Origin: Peptococcaceae bacterium
GTDB taxonomy: Bacteria > Bacillota > Desulfotomaculia > Desulfotomaculales > JACDOK01
Length of the DNA stretch: 64,000 bases
Direction: 5' to 3'
NCBI GenBank assembly: GCA_017656185.1
Contig: JACDOK010000003.1
Coordinates: 1-64,000 of the forward strand
This document shows positions 1 to 10,385 of this stretch, one piece after another (positions within the stretch are counted from its first letter, which is position 1; every line of letters begins with the position of its first letter). The position numbers and the translations under genes are program-made. The notes beneath the pieces are model-generated. The model was not told the DNA's origin. It made no database searches and saw nothing but the letters and a program-made list of their open reading frames with translations.

Positions 1-196
1 CTACACCAGGATACCCACCCTAAAGAAGGGGTGTAGTGGTACACTTGTTTCCCGAAGCGCAGAATGCCTGTCATTGCTGGGTTTCTAATTTTAAACTGTC
101 AAAGTCCAGTCTAAGAAAAACGGTTGCACCAATAGCAGCGAATCGGTAAAATGGTAATAACTTTTCCCAAGATTAGTTGAGAGGAGAAGAGAAAAT

Positions 197-1555
197 ATGA
201 CCAGAGAAGTGAAAATCCTTTTGTCTGAGGAGGAAATCCCTAGAGCTTGGTACAACGTGCAGGCTGATATGCCTAACCCGCTAAAGCCGCCACTGCATCC
301 CGCGACAAAACAGCCGTTAAGTCCCGAGGATTTGCAGGCCATTTTCCCAATGGACCTGATCAAACAGGAAGCATCAACGACTAGGTGGATTGACATTCCC
401 GACGAAGTGCGTGAGATTTACCGGCTTTACCGGCCAACTCCACTTGTCCGGGCGCGCAGGCTGGAAAAAGCATTACAAACACCGGCTAAGATCTACTTTA
501 AAAACGAGGGGGTAAGCCCCGCTGGAAGCCATAAACTGAATACTGCTATAGCACAGGCTTACTATAATAAAAAGGCGGGCGTCAAACGCCTGGCCACCGA
601 AACCGGTGCCGGCCAATGGGGTACCGCCTTATCGATGGCCTGCCAGTTCTTCGGTTTGGAATGTACGGTATATATGGTTAAAGTAAGCTACCACCAAAAG
701 CCGTACCGCCGCTCGTTAATGGAAATTTTCGGCGCTAACGTTATACCAAGTCCTAGTAATACAACCAACGCCGGTCGTTCTGTATTAGCGCAAGACCCAG
801 ACTCACAAGGCAGCTTGGGGATTGCCATCAGCGAAGCCGTGGAAGATGCCGTTTCAAGCGATAGTGTCAATTATGCATTGGGAAGTGTGCTAAACCACGT
901 CCTTCTTCATCAGAGTATTATTGGCCTTGAAACCAAAGCGCAGTTGGAAAAAGCTGGTGAAAAAGCCGATATTGTTATTGGGTGCTGCGGCGGTGGAAGC
1001 AATTTTGGAGGCTTTTGTGCACCCTTTGTCAGTGAAAAGGTCAACGACCCCAGTAGTATCAAACTTATTGCTGTAGAACCTACAGCTTGTCCCACTCTGA
1101 CCAGAGGTAAATTGGCTTATGATTTTGGTGATACCGCCGGGCTGACACCTTTGATTTATATGCATACCCTGGGACGCAACTTTATGCCTCCCGGGATTCA
1201 CGCGGGTGGACTGCGCTACCATGGGGACGCACCGATTCTCTGTCAACTGGTAGCGGATAACATTATTGACCCCATTGCCTATAACCAAACTAAGATCTTT
1301 GAAGCTGCTATTTTATTTGCCAGGAGCGAGGGCATTGTTCCGGCACCAGAGTCGGCCCACGCCGTCGCCTGTGCCATAGATGAAGCCTTGGCCTGCCGGG
1401 AAGCCGACCAGCAGAAAACGATTGTCTTTAATCTAAGCGGGCACGGTCATTTCGACCTGGCAGCTTATGATAAATTCCTGGCCGGGAAAATAAAGGACTA
1501 TCCATTGCCGGAGGATGTGTTAGAAAAATCACTTGCCGAACTCCCCGAAATTTAG
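197..1555 (+). CDS. trpB2: TrpB2-type tryptophan synthase beta-like protein (PLP-dependent)
   Basis: 452 aa ORF; long N-terminal extension and [19 protein letters not shown]-lysine motif, [11 protein letters not shown] phosphate-binding loop typical of TrpB2; no trpA adjacent. Confidence 0.93.
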   Translation: MTREVKILLSEEEIPRAWYNVQADMPNPLKPPLHPATKQPLSPEDLQAIFPMDLIKQEASTTRWIDIPDEVREIYRLYRPTPLVRARRLEKALQTPAKIYFKNEGVSPAGSHKLNTAIAQAYYNKKAGVKRLATETGAGQWGTALSMACQFFGLECTVYMVKVSYHQKPYRRSLMEIFGANVIPSPSNTTNAGRSVLAQDPDSQGSLGIAISEAVEDAVSSDSVNYALGSVLNHVLLHQSIIGLETKAQLEKAGEKADIVIGCCGGGSNFGGFCAPFVSEKVNDPSSIKLIAVEPTACPTLTRGKLAYDFGDTAGLTPLIYMHTLGRNFMPPGIHAGGLRYHGDAPILCQLVADNIIDPIAYNQTKIFEAAILFARSEGIVPAPESAHAVACAIDEALACREADQQKTIVFNLSGHGHFDLAAYDKFLAGKIKDYPLPEDVLEKSLAELPEI

Positions 1556-1572
1556 GAGGTAAAATTCCTTAA

Positions 1573-2910
1573 ATGCTACTCCAAGGCACGATGCGAGTGA
1601 ACGATGCGGGTCACCTCGTTATAGGTGACTGTGACACCGTCGAGCTAGCTAGAGAATTTGGAACACCGTTATATGTCCTGGACGAGCAGACTTTCAGAGC
1701 AAAATGCCGGGCCTACTACCAGGCTTTTACAGCCAAAACCAATGCCGATGTCATTTATGCCGGCAAATCTTTGTTAACCCTGGCCATCTGCCGGTTAGTA
1801 GAAGAAGAAGGGCTTTGTTTGGACGTGGTATCCGGCGGAGAACTTTTCACAGCCATAAAAGCCGGCTTTCCGATGTCACGCATTTACTTCCACGGCAACA
1901 ATAAATCCGTTGAGGAACTCCTCATGGGAATTGAGGCAGGTATCCACCGCTTTATCGTGGATAACATTCGTGAGCTATATCTTTTGCAGAACCTGGCTTC
2001 ACAAAAGGGTCGGCAGGTGGATATCCTGTTACGCCTTACTCCCGGCATTGAAGCCCATACGCATGATTACATTAAGACCGGCCAGATTGACTCCAAGTTT
2101 GGTTTGGCCATTGCCACCGGCCAGGCTATGGAGGGTGTGCGCGAAGCCTTAAGACTTACAAATATTCGTTTGCGCGGGCTGCACTGCCATATAGGTTCTC
2201 AGATTTTTGAACTTGAGCCTTACGCCGACGCCGCCCGCATACTTTTACAATTTGCACGAGAAGCCAAAGACGCTACCGGCTGGGAGATCGAGGAACTAAA
2301 TCTGGGGGGCGGTCTCGGAATTTATTATGCTGAAGGCGATCGTCCACCCGAGATTGCCGATCTTGCAGAAACCATTATTCCCGCAGTACACAAATATGCC
2401 CGGGAATTTTCTCTGCCCGTACCTAAGATCCTGGTAGAACCCGGCAGATCCATCGCCGGTCCTTCAGGTATTACCCTTTATACGGTCGGTACCATTAAAA
2501 CCATTCCCGGCATCCGGACCTATGTGTCCGTGGACGGCGGCATGACCGACAATCTCAGGCCTGCGCTGTATGGTGCCCGTTATGAAGCCTGCGTGGCCAA
2601 TAAGATGCACATGCCATCGTCCCATACCGTTTCCCTGGCAGGTAAATGTTGTGAATCCGGTGACATGCTAATCTGGGATATTATTATGCCACCGCTGGAG
2701 CCGGACGATATAATTGCCGTTCCCAGTACTGGAGCCTACACATATACAATGGCCTCAAATTATAACCGCATTCCAAGACCTGCAATGATTACCGTCCTCA
2801 ATGGCCAAGCTGAGCTAATTTTAAAAAGAGAAAGCTACGACGATTTAATCCGCAATGACATCATCCCGGAACGGCTAATGAGAAAGGTAACGACCGAGGC
2901 TTCCAAATGA
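1573..2910 (+). CDS. lysA: diaminopimelate decarboxylase
   Basis: 445 aa; YAGKSLL PLP-lysine region, HCHIGSQI, EPGRSI, CESGD motifs. Confidence 0.96.
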   Translation: MLLQGTMRVNDAGHLVIGDCDTVELAREFGTPLYVLDEQTFRAKCRAYYQAFTAKTNADVIYAGKSLLTLAICRLVEEEGLCLDVVSGGELFTAIKAGFPMSRIYFHGNNKSVEELLMGIEAGIHRFIVDNIRELYLLQNLASQKGRQVDILLRLTPGIEAHTHDYIKTGQIDSKFGLAIATGQAMEGVREALRLTNIRLRGLHCHIGSQIFELEPYADAARILLQFAREAKDATGWEIEELNLGGGLGIYYAEGDRPPEIADLAETIIPAVHKYAREFSLPVPKILVEPGRSIAGPSGITLYTVGTIKTIPGIRTYVSVDGGMTDNLRPALYGARYEACVANKMHMPSSHTVSLAGKCCESGDMLIWDIIMPPLEPDDIIAVPSTGAYTYTMASNYNRIPRPAMITVLNGQAELILKRESYDDLIRNDIIPERLMRKVTTEASK

Positions 2911-2916
2911 TAATCG

Positions 2917-2940
2917 GGCGCCCGCCGGGCGCCTTCTTCT
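2917..2940 (+). terminator. Rho-independent-like terminator after lysA
   Basis: Perfect 7-bp stem GGCGCCC-GCC-GGGCGCC followed by TTCTTCT. Confidence 0.7.
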
Positions 2941-2974
2941 AAATTACTCAAATCAGTTAGCAAAGGGATATGTT

Positions 2975-5617
2975 ATGAAGGTTATAACCACTCATATCAA
3001 CACGGATTTTGATGGTTTAGCCTCAATGGTTGCGGCCCAAAAGCTTTATCCTGACGCCGAACTAGTTTTGCCCGGGAAGTTGGCCCGCAACGTTGAAGAG
3101 TTCCTGGCACTGCATAAAGACGCCCTTGAAGTACGTAAACCAAGCGACATACCTCTTGACGCGGTCAAAACGCTAATAGTTGTTGACACTAAAAACCCCG
3201 GCAGGCTCGCGAAACTCGGCCAACTGATCCAAAGGCCGGATATCGAGATTATAATCTTTGATCACCATTCCCCTGCCCAAGGGGATGTTAAGGGTTCTTT
3301 TGAGCTAATTGAACCTGTTGGTGCGGCTACAACACTTCTTTTGGAACAGATCAGGCAGCGCCAAATACCTATAAGCCCATTCGAAGCCACCATTTTGGCC
3401 CTTGGCATTTATGAAGACACGGGATGTTTGGTATTCAACAATACCACTTCTCGGGATGCCGCAGCAGTAGCATATTTGCTCTCGCAAGGAGCTAACCTGG
3501 CCATTGTGGACCAGTTCCTGGGACGTCCACTTACGGATGAGCAAAATCAACTTTTTAAGAATCTGCTGTTGCAGGCCGAACGTCAGATTATAAACGGTAT
3601 TAAAATCGTTATCGCCAAGGCCAGTTCCGAAGAATTTATTGGCGGTCTTGCTTTGTTGACGCACAAACTTGCCGAAATCGAGCAGGCAGACGCGGTATTT
3701 TGCCTCGTAACAATGGATGACCGCGTCCATTTGGTAGGGCGCAGCAGTGTACCCGAAGTTAATGTTAAAGAGGTAATGATGCATTTCGGAGGCGGGGGGC
3801 ATCCGGGAGCAGCCTCGGCTACCGTAAAAACCACCGCCCTCGAAGAATTGAAACAGACAATGGCAGACGTTATTCGTGAGTGCGTACGACCGCCTTTGAC
3901 GGCACGGGATATTATGACATCACCGGTTAAGAGTGTAACCGTTAACACTAAGGTGGAAGAGGCCAACCAAATTATGTTACGCTATGGCCACAGCGGTCTA
4001 CCGGTAGTAGGACCGGAAGGTATTATCGGCATTATTTCACGCCGCGATGTGGAAAAGGCTATCCGTCATAATCTTGGACATGCACCGGTAAAGGCATATA
4101 TGACCCGCAACGTTGTTACCATTAGTAAGGATACACCAGTAACAGAGATCCAGGCTTTGATGATTGAGAAAAATATCGGCCGCCTACCGGTAGTGGACAA
4201 TAATCAACTTATTGGCATTGTCTCCCGCACCGATGTATTAAAAACCTTACATAATGAGTATAAACCGCGTTTTTACACTATGTATACGCCTTCACGTAAT
4301 CGCATGAACTATCGTAATCTGGCCGAGGTACTAAAGCGCAACCTGCCGGATGATATAATTCAAATCTTGAAGAATATTGGATACCTATGCCTTGAATTGG
4401 GTTGCCAGGCCTATTTGGTAGGCCCAATGGTTCGCGATGCCATGTTGAGCATCCCTACCGTTGACCTAAGAATTATTGTAGAGGGCGATGGAGTGGTTTT
4501 TGCCGAACATTTGGCAGTAGAACTGGACGGTCAAGCCAAAACTACCGGAACAAATGGATCCACTGTGGTGATTACACCCCAGGGCTTAACCATTAGGGTG
4601 ATCACTGCAGCCAGAGACTATCGCGAGTTCGGGGTAAGCCTGCCGCAAACTAACGACGCTGTTTTACGCCAGGCTTTGTATCGCCAGGATTTTACCATTA
4701 ATTCTATGGCCATCGCCTTAAGTGCCCATCGTTTCGGCGATGTTATAGATTATTTCGGAGGTAGGGATGATTTAAGATACGGTTTGATCAGGGTGTTGCA
4801 TAACCACAGCTTTGCGGAAAATCCACTGCGAATTTTCCGCGCGTTGGTTTTAGAACAATGTCATGACTTTCGCATAGAACGGCAAACTCTAAAGTTAATC
4901 AGGGAAGCAGTGGTCGACAGGCTGCTGGACAGGGTTCCCAAAACCCAAATGTTACAAGAATTAAAACTTTTGCTTTCAGAGAAAAAAGCACCCAAGGTAT
5001 TGCAAAGGATGACCCAACTAAACATTTGGCCCTTTATCTTTCCTTTGGTAACCTATTGGGAAGTGCAACCCATAATCCACAATATTCCTAGAATTTTGGA
5101 TACTATAAGAGAATGGGGTGTATTAGGCCCGGCGGAGAAATGGTTGAGCTATCTGATCGCAATATTTCATTGCAGTGATAAATCTGCCGTCGATGAATTT
5201 TGCACGCGGTTCCAATTAACCCGCCATCAAAGGGATAAAATCCTAACGTCCCTTGATGGCTGGCGCCAGGTAGTAGCAGATCTATCGATATCGGGCCCGC
5301 TAAATATCAACCACGTAGCTCGTCATATTGTTACCTTACCAAAGGAAGCATACCCGCTTATCCTGGCTCTACTTGAAAAACAATCGTGGCAGGCAAATTT
5401 CAGGGCGGCCCTGCAAACCATTGAAAATTATAAACCTTCTATTACTGGTAAAGATATTAGGAAGCTGGGTTATAGTCCGGCATCCGACTTCAAAAAGGTG
5501 ATGACAGCTGTTCAACAGGCCCGTATTGATAATCAGGTCGCAACCAAGCAGGAAGAACTACATTTAGCCGATAAACTATTGTCAAAATGGAGAGGAGAAC
5601 CGAGAAAGAGTGTTTGA
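2975..5617 (+). CDS. DHH/DHHA1-CBS-CBS-polyA polymerase multidomain tRNA nucleotidyltransferase (CCA/A-adding type)
   Basis: 880 aa; N-terminal DHH (IIFDHH, GGGGHPGAAS), two CBS repeats (ARDIMTSPVKSVT..., VKAYMTRNVVTIS...), C-terminal nucleotidyltransferase (YLVGPMVRDAML, RQDFTINSMAIAL). Confidence 0.92.
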   Translation: MKVITTHINTDFDGLASMVAAQKLYPDAELVLPGKLARNVEEFLALHKDALEVRKPSDIPLDAVKTLIVVDTKNPGRLAKLGQLIQRPDIEIIIFDHHSPAQGDVKGSFELIEPVGAATTLLLEQIRQRQIPISPFEATILALGIYEDTGCLVFNNTTSRDAAAVAYLLSQGANLAIVDQFLGRPLTDEQNQLFKNLLLQAERQIINGIKIVIAKASSEEFIGGLALLTHKLAEIEQADAVFCLVTMDDRVHLVGRSSVPEVNVKEVMMHFGGGGHPGAASATVKTTALEELKQTMADVIRECVRPPLTARDIMTSPVKSVTVNTKVEEANQIMLRYGHSGLPVVGPEGIIGIISRRDVEKAIRHNLGHAPVKAYMTRNVVTISKDTPVTEIQALMIEKNIGRLPVVDNNQLIGIVSRTDVLKTLHNEYKPRFYTMYTPSRNRMNYRNLAEVLKRNLPDDIIQILKNIGYLCLELGCQAYLVGPMVRDAMLSIPTVDLRIIVEGDGVVFAEHLAVELDGQAKTTGTNGSTVVITPQGLTIRVITAARDYREFGVSLPQTNDAVLRQALYRQDFTINSMAIALSAHRFGDVIDYFGGRDDLRYGLIRVLHNHSFAENPLRIFRALVLEQCHDFRIERQTLKLIREAVVDRLLDRVPKTQMLQELKLLLSEKKAPKVLQRMTQLNIWPFIFPLVTYWEVQPIIHNIPRILDTIREWGVLGPAEKWLSYLIAIFHCSDKSAVDEFCTRFQLTRHQRDKILTSLDGWRQVVADLSISGPLNINHVARHIVTLPKEAYPLILALLEKQSWQANFRAALQTIENYKPSITGKDIRKLGYSPASDFKKVMTAVQQARIDNQVATKQEELHLADKLLSKWRGEPRKSV

Positions 5618-6239
5618 TATCTCGGGAATTTTGAGAGAGATACTTTTCTTACTCCCGGCCATCCTCTTAGGGCTAACATTCCACGAGTTCGCCCACGGGT
5701 GGATGGCTGACAAATTGGGAGATAAAACCGCGCGCCTTGCCGGTCGTTTAACATTAAATCCCGTTAAGCATATTGATCCCATAGGGTTTATTATGTTGTT
5801 TATCGCCAAATTCGGCTGGGCCAAACCGGTTCCCATCAACCCTTATAATATACGGGGTGATATTAAGCAAGGCTTGCTGCTGATTTCGTTAGCCGGACCT
5901 GCCATGAATCTCATCCTGGCCGTAACATCAGCAATTATTCTTGGGATAGCGGGTTTTCCGGCCCACCCCTTAGGGCAAGAATTTCTATTCTATATGATCC
6001 TGATTAATGTGGTCCTGGCGGTGTTTAACCTGATACCTATCCCACCGCTCGACGGCTCAAAAATTCTGGCCGGAATACTCCCCGGCAGGCAAGAGTGGCT
6101 GTTGCATATGGAGCAATACGGTATCATTATTTTGATCTTACTTGTTTTCACAGGGGCTATCGGGCGGATTTTTGACTTTTTTGTTCTGCCTATCGCCGAC
6201 TTCTTAATACACTTGTCATATTCCCTGGCTCGTATTTAG
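5610..6239 (+). CDS. site-2 protease family (M50) membrane protein
   Basis: 209 aa; HEFAHGWMAD zinc-binding motif, NLIPIPPLDGSKI; overlaps the upstream gene by 8 bp. Confidence 0.93.
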   Translation: MFDISGILREILFLLPAILLGLTFHEFAHGWMADKLGDKTARLAGRLTLNPVKHIDPIGFIMLFIAKFGWAKPVPINPYNIRGDIKQGLLLISLAGPAMNLILAVTSAIILGIAGFPAHPLGQEFLFYMILINVVLAVFNLIPIPPLDGSKILAGILPGRQEWLLHMEQYGIIILILLVFTGAIGRIFDFFVLPIADFLIHLSYSLARI

Positions 6240-6290
6240 CACGTCGAAGTATATCTACGTCCAAGATATTTTCTGATCATTTCTGAAAGG

Positions 6291-7274
6291 GTGAGTAAAC
6301 TGAAGATTCTAAGCGGCATGCGGCCTACAGGGCGACTTCACATTGGACATCTAACGGTGCTGTCAAATTGGATGCGTCTCCAAGAGGAACACGACTGTTA
6401 CTTTTTTGTTGCCGACTGGCACGCCCTTACTACTTCCTATGATGAAACACAACCCATCAAGGATAACATTCGGGAAATGCTGGCCGATTGGTTGGCAGTA
6501 GGTATCGACCCTGAAAAAAGTACCGTTTTTGTGCAGTCAATGGTACCGGAACATGCCGAATTACACCTTTTGTTTTCAATGTTTACCCCGCTGTCCTGGT
6601 TAGAGAGAGTTCCTACCTATAAGGATCAAATTCAAAAACTGGCAGAGAAGGGGAAAGACATATCGACATATGGTTTCCTCGGTTACCCGCTGTTACAATC
6701 TGCCGATATTTTAATGTACAGAGCCGACGCCGTCCCGGTAGGGCAAGACCAACTGCCGCATATAGAGTTATGCCGGGAAGTAGCTAGAAGATTCAATTAC
6801 TTGTACGCACCAGTATTTCCGGAACCCCAAGGATTGGTAGCCGAAACACCGCTGCTACCCGGCATCGATGGTCGCAAGATGAGTAAAAGTTATAACAACG
6901 AAATACAGCTGGCTGTAGAAGCTGACGATCTACAGCAGCGCGTGCGTATGATGGTTACTGATCCCGCACGTATCCGGAAGAATGACCCTGGGCACCCGGA
7001 GGTATGCACGGTATTTACGTTCCATAACATTTATAGTCCGGACGAGGTTGGTAATATTGCCGAGGCCTGCCGCAAAGGCGAAATTGGATGTGTAGCGTGC
7101 AAAAAAGAGTTAGCGGTCGCCTTGGATACAGTTCTGGCACCTATAAGAGAGAGAAGAACGGCCATACTCTCCAAACCCTCTTATCTTGATGAAGTAATGG
7201 AATACGGTAAGAAAAAAGCGCGCAAGGTAGCTGTTAAAACCTTAGAGCTTGTGCGCACAGCAATGCATATCTAG
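6291..7274 (+). CDS. trpS: tryptophanyl-tRNA synthetase
   Basis: 327 aa; GRLHIGHL (HIGH) and GRKMSKS (KMSKS) motifs; GTG start. Confidence 0.97.
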   Translation: MSKLKILSGMRPTGRLHIGHLTVLSNWMRLQEEHDCYFFVADWHALTTSYDETQPIKDNIREMLADWLAVGIDPEKSTVFVQSMVPEHAELHLLFSMFTPLSWLERVPTYKDQIQKLAEKGKDISTYGFLGYPLLQSADILMYRADAVPVGQDQLPHIELCREVARRFNYLYAPVFPEPQGLVAETPLLPGIDGRKMSKSYNNEIQLAVEADDLQQRVRMMVTDPARIRKNDPGHPEVCTVFTFHNIYSPDEVGNIAEACRKGEIGCVACKKELAVALDTVLAPIRERRTAILSKPSYLDEVMEYGKKKARKVAVKTLELVRTAMHI

Positions 7275-7299
7275 GGTCCTGAAGGAGGAAAGCAGGAAA

Positions 7300-7899
7300 T
7301 TGTACCTAATTCTAGGCATAGTCGCAGTACTTATCCTGCTTTCATTAACATCCCTGCGTTTTCAAGTACGTTATACACGCGAAGCCGCAAACGACAACTT
7401 GATTCTGGTGGTAAGCTGGTTAGGTGTGATTAAGTATCGTTTGGTCATTGCCGGCAGTGATGTTGCCGTGCAACCTTCTTCTCCGGCTCGGCTGCGCCTT
7501 GCTTTTCCCAATCCTTCCGGAGAAGACAGGGGAGCGGAATGGCAGGATTGGTCATTGACACATTTGATTGCCGCCGTCGTTACGCGTCTAAAGAAATACC
7601 ATCGGCCCGTCCTGTACCTTTTGAAACATACCAGCATAAGCCAACTTCATTGGCATAGTGAGGTCGGTTTATCCAATACCGCCCATACCGGCCTTTTAAT
7701 GGGGCTCGTCGGTCTTGGCCAGGGGATAATCTTATATTTACTTTCCCGCTTAACCCAACTCATAAACCCTCCCCGTGTTTCCTTCAACCCTAACTTCCGT
7801 AATCCAGGGTTTACAACCGAATTCAACTGTATATTTCAAATTAGGATCGCTCATATTATGATTGCAGGTGTTAAAGCTATTGCTCCATTAAAGAGGTGA
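7300..7899 (+). CDS. DUF2953-type membrane-associated protein
   Basis: Start moved to TTG 7300 behind GGAGGA; N-terminal TM then FQVRYTR...DNLILVVSWLGVIKYRL and C-terminal FNPNFRNPGF; next to gerW. Confidence 0.75.
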   Translation: MYLILGIVAVLILLSLTSLRFQVRYTREAANDNLILVVSWLGVIKYRLVIAGSDVAVQPSSPARLRLAFPNPSGEDRGAEWQDWSLTHLIAAVVTRLKKYHRPVLYLLKHTSISQLHWHSEVGLSNTAHTGLLMGLVGLGQGIILYLLSRLTQLINPPRVSFNPNFRNPGFTTEFNCIFQIRIAHIMIAGVKAIAPLKR

Positions 7900-7905
7900 T
7901 AAAAC

Positions 7906-8313
7906 TTGGCAACTGAGCAACACCCCATTGAGGGTTTAATGAAAACAGCCATGGAAAGTATCAAGGAAATGGTTGATGTTAATACCGTAATTGGAGATCC
8001 TGTGGAAACACCGGACGGCACCGTTGTTATACCGGTGTCGCGCGTAACGGCAGGTTTCGCAGCGGGAGGCGGGGAATTTGAGATTACTCGAAAAAACGGT
8101 GATAACGTTTATCCTTTTGGTGGAGGAAGCGGCGCCGGCATGTCGGTAAAACCTGTTGGTTTTTTGGTAGTCGGTAAAAACGGTGTCCGGCTATTACCTG
8201 TTGATTCCAAAGCTATTTACGACCGGTTGATTGATTTGGCACCAGAAGTACTTGAGAAAATAGAAGGAATGGTCAAGAAGGAACCCAATAAAGAAAATCA
8301 GGGGGCTAGTTAG
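7906..8313 (+). CDS. gerW: GerW/YtfJ family spore protein
   Basis: 135 aa; VNTVIGDPVETPDGTVVIPVSRVTAGFAAGGGEF; in the spmA-spmB neighbourhood. Confidence 0.93.
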   Translation: MATEQHPIEGLMKTAMESIKEMVDVNTVIGDPVETPDGTVVIPVSRVTAGFAAGGGEFEITRKNGDNVYPFGGGSGAGMSVKPVGFLVVGKNGVRLLPVDSKAIYDRLIDLAPEVLEKIEGMVKKEPNKENQGAS

Positions 8314-8323
8314 CCCCCTTTTT
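8301..8323 (+). terminator. Rho-independent terminator overlapping the gerW stop codon
   Basis: GGGGGCTA-GT-TAGCCCCC-TTTTT; the TAG stop (8311-8313) lies in the descending arm. Confidence 0.85.
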
Positions 8324-8412
8324 ATGCCGACAACCTTTTATGGACACGGGTTCTAGCATTTTGCTCCCTCTCATAAAGTTAGAGTTAACGTAGGTTTACA
8401 GGGAGGGAGAAT

Positions 8413-9006
8413 ATGGTTAACTTAATTTGGTTAGCGCTCATTGTTTTAGGTATCATTACAGCAGCCTGCAACGGCCGCATTGACGTCGTTACCAAAGCGG
8501 CCTTGGACGGAGCCCAAACAGGTGTTGAAACCGCATTGAGCCTTATCGCCATAATGGCGTTTTGGCTGGGCGTGATGAAAATTGCCGAGCAGGCAGGGTT
8601 GGTTAATATGCTGGCGAAACTGGTACGCCCCTTAATTCGCCTGCTTTACCCCAGTGTCCCGCACAACCACCCCGCTGTAGGAGCTATGGTCATGAACCTC
8701 AGCGCTAACGTGCTTGGACTAGGAAACGCAGCGACACCAATGGGGCTCATAGCTATGAAAGAACTGCAAAAACTTAACCCCCGACCGGATACGGCTTCCG
8801 AAGCTATGTGTACCTTTCTCGCCATGAATACTGCATGTATTACCATTATTCCTTCAACAATGATTGGCATAAGGGCCATCTACGGTTCTACCGAACCAAC
8901 CTCCATTGTGGGCACGACTCTTTTTGCTACGGCCTTAGGAATGACGGCGGCCGTCCTGGCCGATATCGTTCTGCGCCATCTCTCCTACCGCAGGGGTGGG
9001 CGTTAA
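8413..9006 (+). CDS. spmA: spore maturation protein A
   Basis: 197 aa; nucleoside-recognition/gate-type membrane protein, NLSANVLGLGNAATPMGLIAMKELQ. Confidence 0.95.
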   Translation: MVNLIWLALIVLGIITAACNGRIDVVTKAALDGAQTGVETALSLIAIMAFWLGVMKIAEQAGLVNMLAKLVRPLIRLLYPSVPHNHPAVGAMVMNLSANVLGLGNAATPMGLIAMKELQKLNPRPDTASEAMCTFLAMNTACITIIPSTMIGIRAIYGSTEPTSIVGTTLFATALGMTAAVLADIVLRHLSYRRGGR

Positions 9007-9542
9007 TGCTCGAGATTATCAATCAACTTTCTAAATGGGCCATCCCGGCTTTTTTGTTAGTGGTGCTGCTAACGGCAGCTGTACGGCGGATACCCGTTTT
9101 TGAAAGTTTTGTGGAAGGAGCCGAACAAGGTTTCGAAGTCACGGTTAAAATCATTCCTTATTTGGTTGCTATGATCGTGGCAATTAGTATTTTTCGCGCT
9201 TCAGGAGCAATGGACGTCCTGGTCAATCTTATGGCTCCCATCTTTAATTTTTTTGGGGCACCACCGGAAATACTACCTCATGCCATAATGCGTCCCCTCT
9301 CAGGGGGTGCTGCTTTAGGAGTTGCTACCGAGTTAATTAAGGAACACGGGCCTGACAGCTTGATCGGTTTTCTGGTTTCTACCATGCAGGGATCTACTGA
9401 TACGACCTTCTACGTTCTTACGCTATACTTTGGATCTGTAGGCATAAAAAAATATCGTTATTCGGTCATATCAGGCTTAATTGCAGATTGCACCACGCTT
9501 ATAGCCTCTGTATTTGTTGTGCAAAGTGTTTTTCCCGGTTAG
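9006..9542 (+). CDS. spmB: spore maturation protein B
   Basis: TAATG overlap with spmA; MLEIINQLSKWAIPAFLLVVLL...; track ORF 8808 is over-extended. Confidence 0.95.
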   Translation: MLEIINQLSKWAIPAFLLVVLLTAAVRRIPVFESFVEGAEQGFEVTVKIIPYLVAMIVAISIFRASGAMDVLVNLMAPIFNFFGAPPEILPHAIMRPLSGGAALGVATELIKEHGPDSLIGFLVSTMQGSTDTTFYVLTLYFGSVGIKKYRYSVISGLIADCTTLIASVFVVQSVFPG

Positions 9543-9554
9543 AATGCTCATGAG

Positions 9555-10289
9555 GTGAAGTATGTGTCCCTTACACGATTGCAAAAAGTAATGGCTCAAG
9601 CCGGAATAGCTTCGCGGCGCAAATGCGAGGAACTTATACTGGCAGGTCGTGTTACGGTAAACGGAAAAATTACCACTACCCTAGGAACAAAAGTCGACCC
9701 CGACAAAGATGAAATCAGGGTCGATGGAAAGGTCATTCGTAAAGAACCCCATATTTATCTGGTGCTTTACAAACCTCCGGGCTACGTTACCACAGTACAC
9801 GACCCCCAAAACAGGCCTACTGTGATGACCCTGGTTCGTGACTACAATCAAAGGATCTACCCGGTCGGGCGGTTAGACTATGATACCGAAGGTTTGCTTC
9901 TTATGACCAACGACGGTGATTTCGCTTACCGTTTGACCCATCCGAAACATCACGTGCCAAAAACCTATCTGGCAACAGTATCAGGTATACCCAATAAGAA
10001 GGCGCTTACTAGCCTGAGGCAGGGTGTAAAATTAGAAGACGGGCTTACATCTCCCGCTAAAGTTCAACTTGTAAAAAAGGGCACGGACAGCGTCCTGTTA
10101 AAAATAACACTTTACGAAGGCCGCAACAGGCAGGTGCGAAGAATGTGCGGTGCCGTAGGCCACCCAGTGCTGCACCTTAAGAGGACAAGCATAGGAAATC
10201 TATCCCTAGAAGGATTGAAGCCCGGCCAGTACAGAACCCTTACGACGGAAGAAGTTGTAGAACTAAAAAACTTAGTCGGATTAAAATAG
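9555..10289 (+). CDS. rluB: 23S rRNA pseudouridine synthase, RluB family
   Basis: 244 aa; S4 domain (LQKVMAQAGIASRRKCEELI), VGRLDYDTEGLLL, EGRNRQVRRM. Confidence 0.94.
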   Translation: MKYVSLTRLQKVMAQAGIASRRKCEELILAGRVTVNGKITTTLGTKVDPDKDEIRVDGKVIRKEPHIYLVLYKPPGYVTTVHDPQNRPTVMTLVRDYNQRIYPVGRLDYDTEGLLLMTNDGDFAYRLTHPKHHVPKTYLATVSGIPNKKALTSLRQGVKLEDGLTSPAKVQLVKKGTDSVLLKITLYEGRNRQVRRMCGAVGHPVLHLKRTSIGNLSLEGLKPGQYRTLTTEEVVELKNLVGLK

Positions 10290-10385
10290 GCAATAAAACT
10301 ATTAACTAGCAGGAGTTTTACCGGGTCTTCAAGAAGTTTACAAGAAGTTTAAAAGAATGACAATATTTGTGGGAGGGAACACACC

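Noticed and set aside
1-196. Possible hairpin (CTACACC...GGTGTAG) at the window start, considered as a riboswitch, T-box or tRNA end
   Set aside because: No conserved T-box, tRNA or known riboswitch core could be recognised; left context is outside the window
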